Shown in pieces: positions 6,699 to 9,600 of a DNA stretch of 9,600 nucleotides. Made by a program: the position numbers and the translations under genes. Source of the DNA: UBA6382 sp963600315 (GTDB taxonomy: Bacteria; Bacteroidota; Bacteroidia; Bacteroidales; Bacteroidaceae); NCBI GenBank assembly GCA_963600315.1, contig CAVCAW010000083.1, forward strand, positions 1 to 9,600. The letters run 5' to 3'. A model generated the notes under the pieces. It saw nothing but the letters and a program-made list of their open reading frames with translations. It did no database searches and was not told where the DNA came from. Positions within the stretch are counted from its first letter, which is position 1. Each line of letters begins with the position of its first letter.

Positions 6699-9419
6699 AT
6701 GGCAACTAAACGAGTTTACACCTTCGGCAACGGCAAAGCTGAAGGAAACGCGCAAATGCGCGAGGCACTTGGAGGAAAAGGTGCGAACCTCGCGGAAATG
6801 AACCTTATCGGGGTACCCGTGCCTCCAGGTTTCACAATCACCACTGACACTTGTAATGAATACTATGAGGTGGGGCAAGAAAAAATTGTGGAATTACTTA
6901 ATGACGAAGTAAATGCAGCCGTGGCTCACGTAGAGGCATTGATGAACTGCAAGTTCGGTGATATTAACAATCCGTTATTGGTTTCTGTAAGATCTGGTGC
7001 ACGTGCTTCAATGCCTGGCATGATGGATACTATCCTCAATCTGGGATTGAACGACGAAGTGGCAGAAGGTATGTGCAAGAAGACCAATAATCCTCATTTC
7101 GTTTATGATAGCTATCGTCGTTTTGTCCAAATGTACGGAGACGTTGTTCTTGGTATGAAACCCGTAAACAAAGAGGACATCGATCCATTTGAAGCCATCA
7201 TTGAGAAAGTTAAAGATGAACAAGGTGTTACTCTAGACAAGGACTTGTCCGTAGAGTCACTGAAAAAACTTGTTGTACTTTTCAAAAAAGCCATCAAAGA
7301 GCAAACTGGAGCTGAATTCCCGACAGACCCGATGGAACAGCTTTGGGGTGCTATCTGCGCAGTGTTCCGTAGTTGGATGAATGAGCGCGCTATCCTCTAC
7401 CGCAAGATGGAAGGCATACCTGACGAATGGGGAACTGCCGTTTCTGTAATGGCCATGGTGTTCGGTAATATGGGTGACACTTCTGCTACAGGCGTTTGCT
7501 TCTCTCGTGATGCAGGTAATGGTGAAAATATATTCAACGGCGAATACCTTATTAACGCACAGGGTGAAGATGTAGTGGCAGGAATTCGCACTCCTCAACA
7601 AATTACTAAAATTGGCTCTCAGCGTTGGGCAGAGCGTGCTGGAATTTCCGAAGAAGAGCGCATTGCTAAATATCCTTCAATGGAAGAGGCTATGCCTGAA
7701 CTCTACGCTGAACTTGATTCTATTCAGAATAAGTTGGAACAGCACTATCGTGACATGCAAGATATGGAGTTTACTGTTCAAGAAGGAAAACTTTGGTTCC
7801 TTCAAACTCGCAACGGAAAGCGTACAGGTACTGCAATGGTCAAGATTGCCATGGATTTGGTAAAAGAAGGACTTATTGATGAGAAGACTGCAATTATGAG
7901 GTGTGAACCACAGAAACTCGACGAGTTGCTTCACCCTGTATTTGATAAACTCGCTTTGTCAAAAGTTAAGCCTATCACACAAGGTCTTCCTGCATCACCT
8001 GGTGCGGCTTGCGGTCAAATCGTCTTCCATGCAGACGATGCAGAGGCTTGGCACAACGACGGTCACAAAGTTGTTATGGTACGTATTGAGACTTCACCCG
8101 AAGACCTTGCTGGTATGTCCGCAGCAGAAGGAATCCTCACAGCGCGTGGAGGTATGACTTCACATGCCGCAGTGGTTGCACGCGGTATGGGCAAATGCTG
8201 TGTGTCGGGCGCTGGAGCGATTAATGTGAATTACAAAACCAAAACTGTAGAAATTGATGGCACTGTATATAAAGAAGGCGACTTCATTTCTTTGAATGGT
8301 TCAACAGGTCAAGTGTTTGCGGGAGAAATACCTACCAAGGCAGCTGAATTGAGCGGTGATTTTAAAGAATTGATGGATCTCTGCGATAAGTATACCAAGA
8401 TGGATGTACGCACAAATGCCGACACCCCACACGATGCACAGGTTGCACGCGATTTTGGTGCTAAGGGAATCGGACTTACTCGTACGGAGCATATGTTCTT
8501 TGATGGTCAGAAGATTATCGCCATGCGTGAAATGATTCTTGCCGACACTGTTGAAGGACGTGAAAAAGCCCTTGCCAAATTGTTGCCATATCAAAAGAGC
8601 GATTTTTATGGAATACTCAAGGTGATGGATGGTCTTCACGTAAACATTCGTCTGCTTGATCCCCCACTCCACGAATTTGTCCCCCACGATCTTGCAGGTC
8701 AGCAGACTATGGCAAAAGAAATGGGTATAAGCATCGAAGAAATACAGAAGCGCGTCAACTCCCTTGCTGAAAACAATCCAATGTTAGGACATCGCGGATG
8801 TCGTTTGGGTATCACGTTCCCAGAGATTACTGCAATGCAGACAAGAGCAATTCTTGGTGCAGCTTGTCAACTCAAGAAAGAAGGATATGACCCTCGTCCT
8901 GAAATCATGGTTCCTCTGATTGGTATCTTGCATGAGTTAAAACAGCAGAAAGATATAATTAAGAAAGTTGCCGAAGAGGTATTTGCAGAAGAAGGGGTAC
9001 GCATAGACTTTGAAATAGGAACTATGATTGAAACTCCTCGAGCAGCACTTACCGCAGGTCGCATTGCTACAGAAGCTGAGTATTTCTCATTCGGAACTAA
9101 CGACCTCACCCAGATGACATTTGGATATTCGCGCGATGACATTGCTTCATTCCTTCCTGCTTATCTAGAGAAGAAAATTTTGAACGTTGACCCATTCCAG
9201 GTTCTTGACCAGAATGGTGTTGGACAGCTCATCAAGATGGCGGTAGAGAATGGTCGTGCAGTAAGGCCTAACCTCCGTACTGGAATTTGCGGTGAACATG
9301 GAGGTGAACCTACTTCGGTTAAATTCTGTGCTAAAGTCGGCATGAATTATGCATCATGTTCTCCTTTCCGTGTACCTATCGCACGACTAGCTGCCGCGCA
9401 GGCCGCTATTGAGGAATAG
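6699..9419 (+). CDS. ppdK: pyruvate, phosphate dikinase
   Basis: Catalyses the reversible reaction pyruvate + ATP + Pi to PEP + AMP + PPi, linking glycolysis and gluconeogenesis in the cytoplasm. It has 906 residues, the usual bacterial length, with all three domains. The N-terminal ATP-grasp nucleotide-binding domain (about 1-390) includes LGGKGANLAEM (24-34) and SVRSGARASMPGMMDT (96-111). The swivelling phosphohistidine domain (about 425-540) has GGMTSHAAVVAR, with catalytic His489 and the adjacent Thr487 that PPDK regulatory proteins modify in other species. The C-terminal PEP/pyruvate TIM barrel (about 545-906) includes FSFGTNDLTQ (796-805) and GICGEHGGEP (862-871), with Cys864 matching the catalytic Cys831 of the Clostridium symbiosum enzyme. 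The ATG at 6699 gives the standard N-terminus (MATKRVYTFGNGKAEG). The gene is transcribed alone from its own promoter and ends in a strong terminator. No frameshift or missing catalytic residue is seen. Confidence 0.97.
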   Translation: MATKRVYTFGNGKAEGNAQMREALGGKGANLAEMNLIGVPVPPGFTITTDTCNEYYEVGQEKIVELLNDEVNAAVAHVEALMNCKFGDINNPLLVSVRSGARASMPGMMDTILNLGLNDEVAEGMCKKTNNPHFVYDSYRRFVQMYGDVVLGMKPVNKEDIDPFEAIIEKVKDEQGVTLDKDLSVESLKKLVVLFKKAIKEQTGAEFPTDPMEQLWGAICAVFRSWMNERAILYRKMEGIPDEWGTAVSVMAMVFGNMGDTSATGVCFSRDAGNGENIFNGEYLINAQGEDVVAGIRTPQQITKIGSQRWAERAGISEEERIAKYPSMEEAMPELYAELDSIQNKLEQHYRDMQDMEFTVQEGKLWFLQTRNGKRTGTAMVKIAMDLVKEGLIDEKTAIMRCEPQKLDELLHPVFDKLALSKVKPITQGLPASPGAACGQIVFHADDAEAWHNDGHKVVMVRIETSPEDLAGMSAAEGILTARGGMTSHAAVVARGMGKCCVSGAGAINVNYKTKTVEIDGTVYKEGDFISLNGSTGQVFAGEIPTKAAELSGDFKELMDLCDKYTKMDVRTNADTPHDAQVARDFGAKGIGLTRTEHMFFDGQKIIAMREMILADTVEGREKALAKLLPYQKSDFYGILKVMDGLHVNIRLLDPPLHEFVPHDLAGQQTMAKEMGISIEEIQKRVNSLAENNPMLGHRGCRLGITFPEITAMQTRAILGAACQLKKEGYDPRPEIMVPLIGILHELKQQKDIIKKVAEEVFAEEGVRIDFEIGTMIETPRAALTAGRIATEAEYFSFGTNDLTQMTFGYSRDDIASFLPAYLEKKILNVDPFQVLDQNGVGQLIKMAVENGRAVRPNLRTGICGEHGGEPTSVKFCAKVGMNYASCSPFRVPIARLAAAQAAIEE

Positions 9420-9449
9420 AATAACAGTTAGATTCTAATACTAGATTGA

Positions 9450-9499
9450 GTTAGGCGGATCACCCTTCATAGATTTGGGGTGTTCCGTCTAACATTTTT
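9450..9499 (+). terminator. rho-independent terminator of ppdK
   Basis: The left arm 9450-9465 (GTTAGGCGGATCACCC) pairs with the right arm 9478-9493 (GGGTGTTCCGTCTAAC). The 16-position stem has one G-T wobble and one T-T mismatch around a 12-nt loop. It is followed by ATTTTT at 9494-9499. It begins 30 nt after the ppdK stop. A smaller palindrome TTAGA-T-TCTAA (9428-9438) precedes it. Confidence 0.9.
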
Positions 9500-9577
9500 G
9501 TTGTGAATATACTAGGAATAATAGGAAATGGCAAGACGGCTCACTCGACAAACTAGGGGGAATTGAGATAAAATTCA

Positions 9578-9585
9578 TACATTTG
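9578..9585 (+). promoter_or_regulatory. -7 promoter element at the right edge
   Basis: TACATTTG at 9578-9585 matches the Bacteroidota -7 element TAnnTTTG and is followed by CA, as often in Prevotella. No good TTTG lies 19-21 nt upstream. The predicted transcription start, near 9592, falls on the ATG at 9590-9592. That ATG is therefore either a leaderless start or, more likely, not the real start of the next gene, which would lie outside the window. Confidence 0.45.
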
Positions 9586-9600
9586 CAGTATGAACAATCA

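Noticed and set aside
8301..8687. Minus-strand open frame of 128 codons inside ppdK
   Set aside because: It is a shadow of the ppdK TIM-barrel region; ppdK is unambiguous and continuous here.

Overview
The window looks like a piece of a Bacteroidales genome, most likely Prevotella or a close relative. It is AT-rich, and its genes lack Shine-Dalgarno sequences and start after A/T-rich leaders. Two predicted promoters fit the Bacteroidota sigma-ABfr pattern (TTTG, about 20 bases, TAnnTTTG). The proteins also fit: a DUF6057-like membrane protein, a PD40 (TolB-like) lipoprotein, an M6 protease ending in a dockerin repeat, and a 906-residue pyruvate, phosphate dikinase. Two runs of N (1670-1679 and 4586-4654) mark it as a draft or metagenome assembly.

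Left and centre (6264 down to 1, minus strand): five genes run in one direction with almost no space between them. In order of transcription they are: a DUF6057-like polytopic membrane protein; a lipoprotein with PD40 propeller repeats and one CxxCH (haem c-type) motif; a NudC-type NADH pyrophosphatase with a zinc ribbon; a secreted M6 metalloprotease with an Fn3-like module and a dockerin; and the first 18 codons of another secreted or membrane protein that runs off the left edge. Spacings are about 13 nt, a 1-nt stop/start overlap, 2 nt and 20 nt. A close consensus promoter lies just upstream of the first gene, so this is very probably one operon.

Middle (6265-6698): a 434-nt divergent intergenic region. 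It carries the operon promoter on the minus strand, the ppdK promoter on the plus strand, and between them two copies of a degenerate 32-bp element 44 bp apart, each centred on a TTTCGGnnGAAA-like palindrome.

Right (6699-9600, plus strand): a complete ppdK followed by a strong intrinsic terminator, then a -10-like (-7) element at the right edge that probably belongs to the next transcription unit.

The main annotation correction is at the 69-N gap. The frame that continues across the gap at face value hits a stop within two codons, whereas another frame is open for 29 codons, is protein-like, and ends 13 nt before the next gene. The DUF6057-like gene therefore probably ends at 4497, and the run of 69 N is not the true gap length. 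I see no clear new defence or mobile system here. The most interesting items are the haem-motif PD40 lipoprotein in this operon and the paired palindromes in the divergent promoter region.
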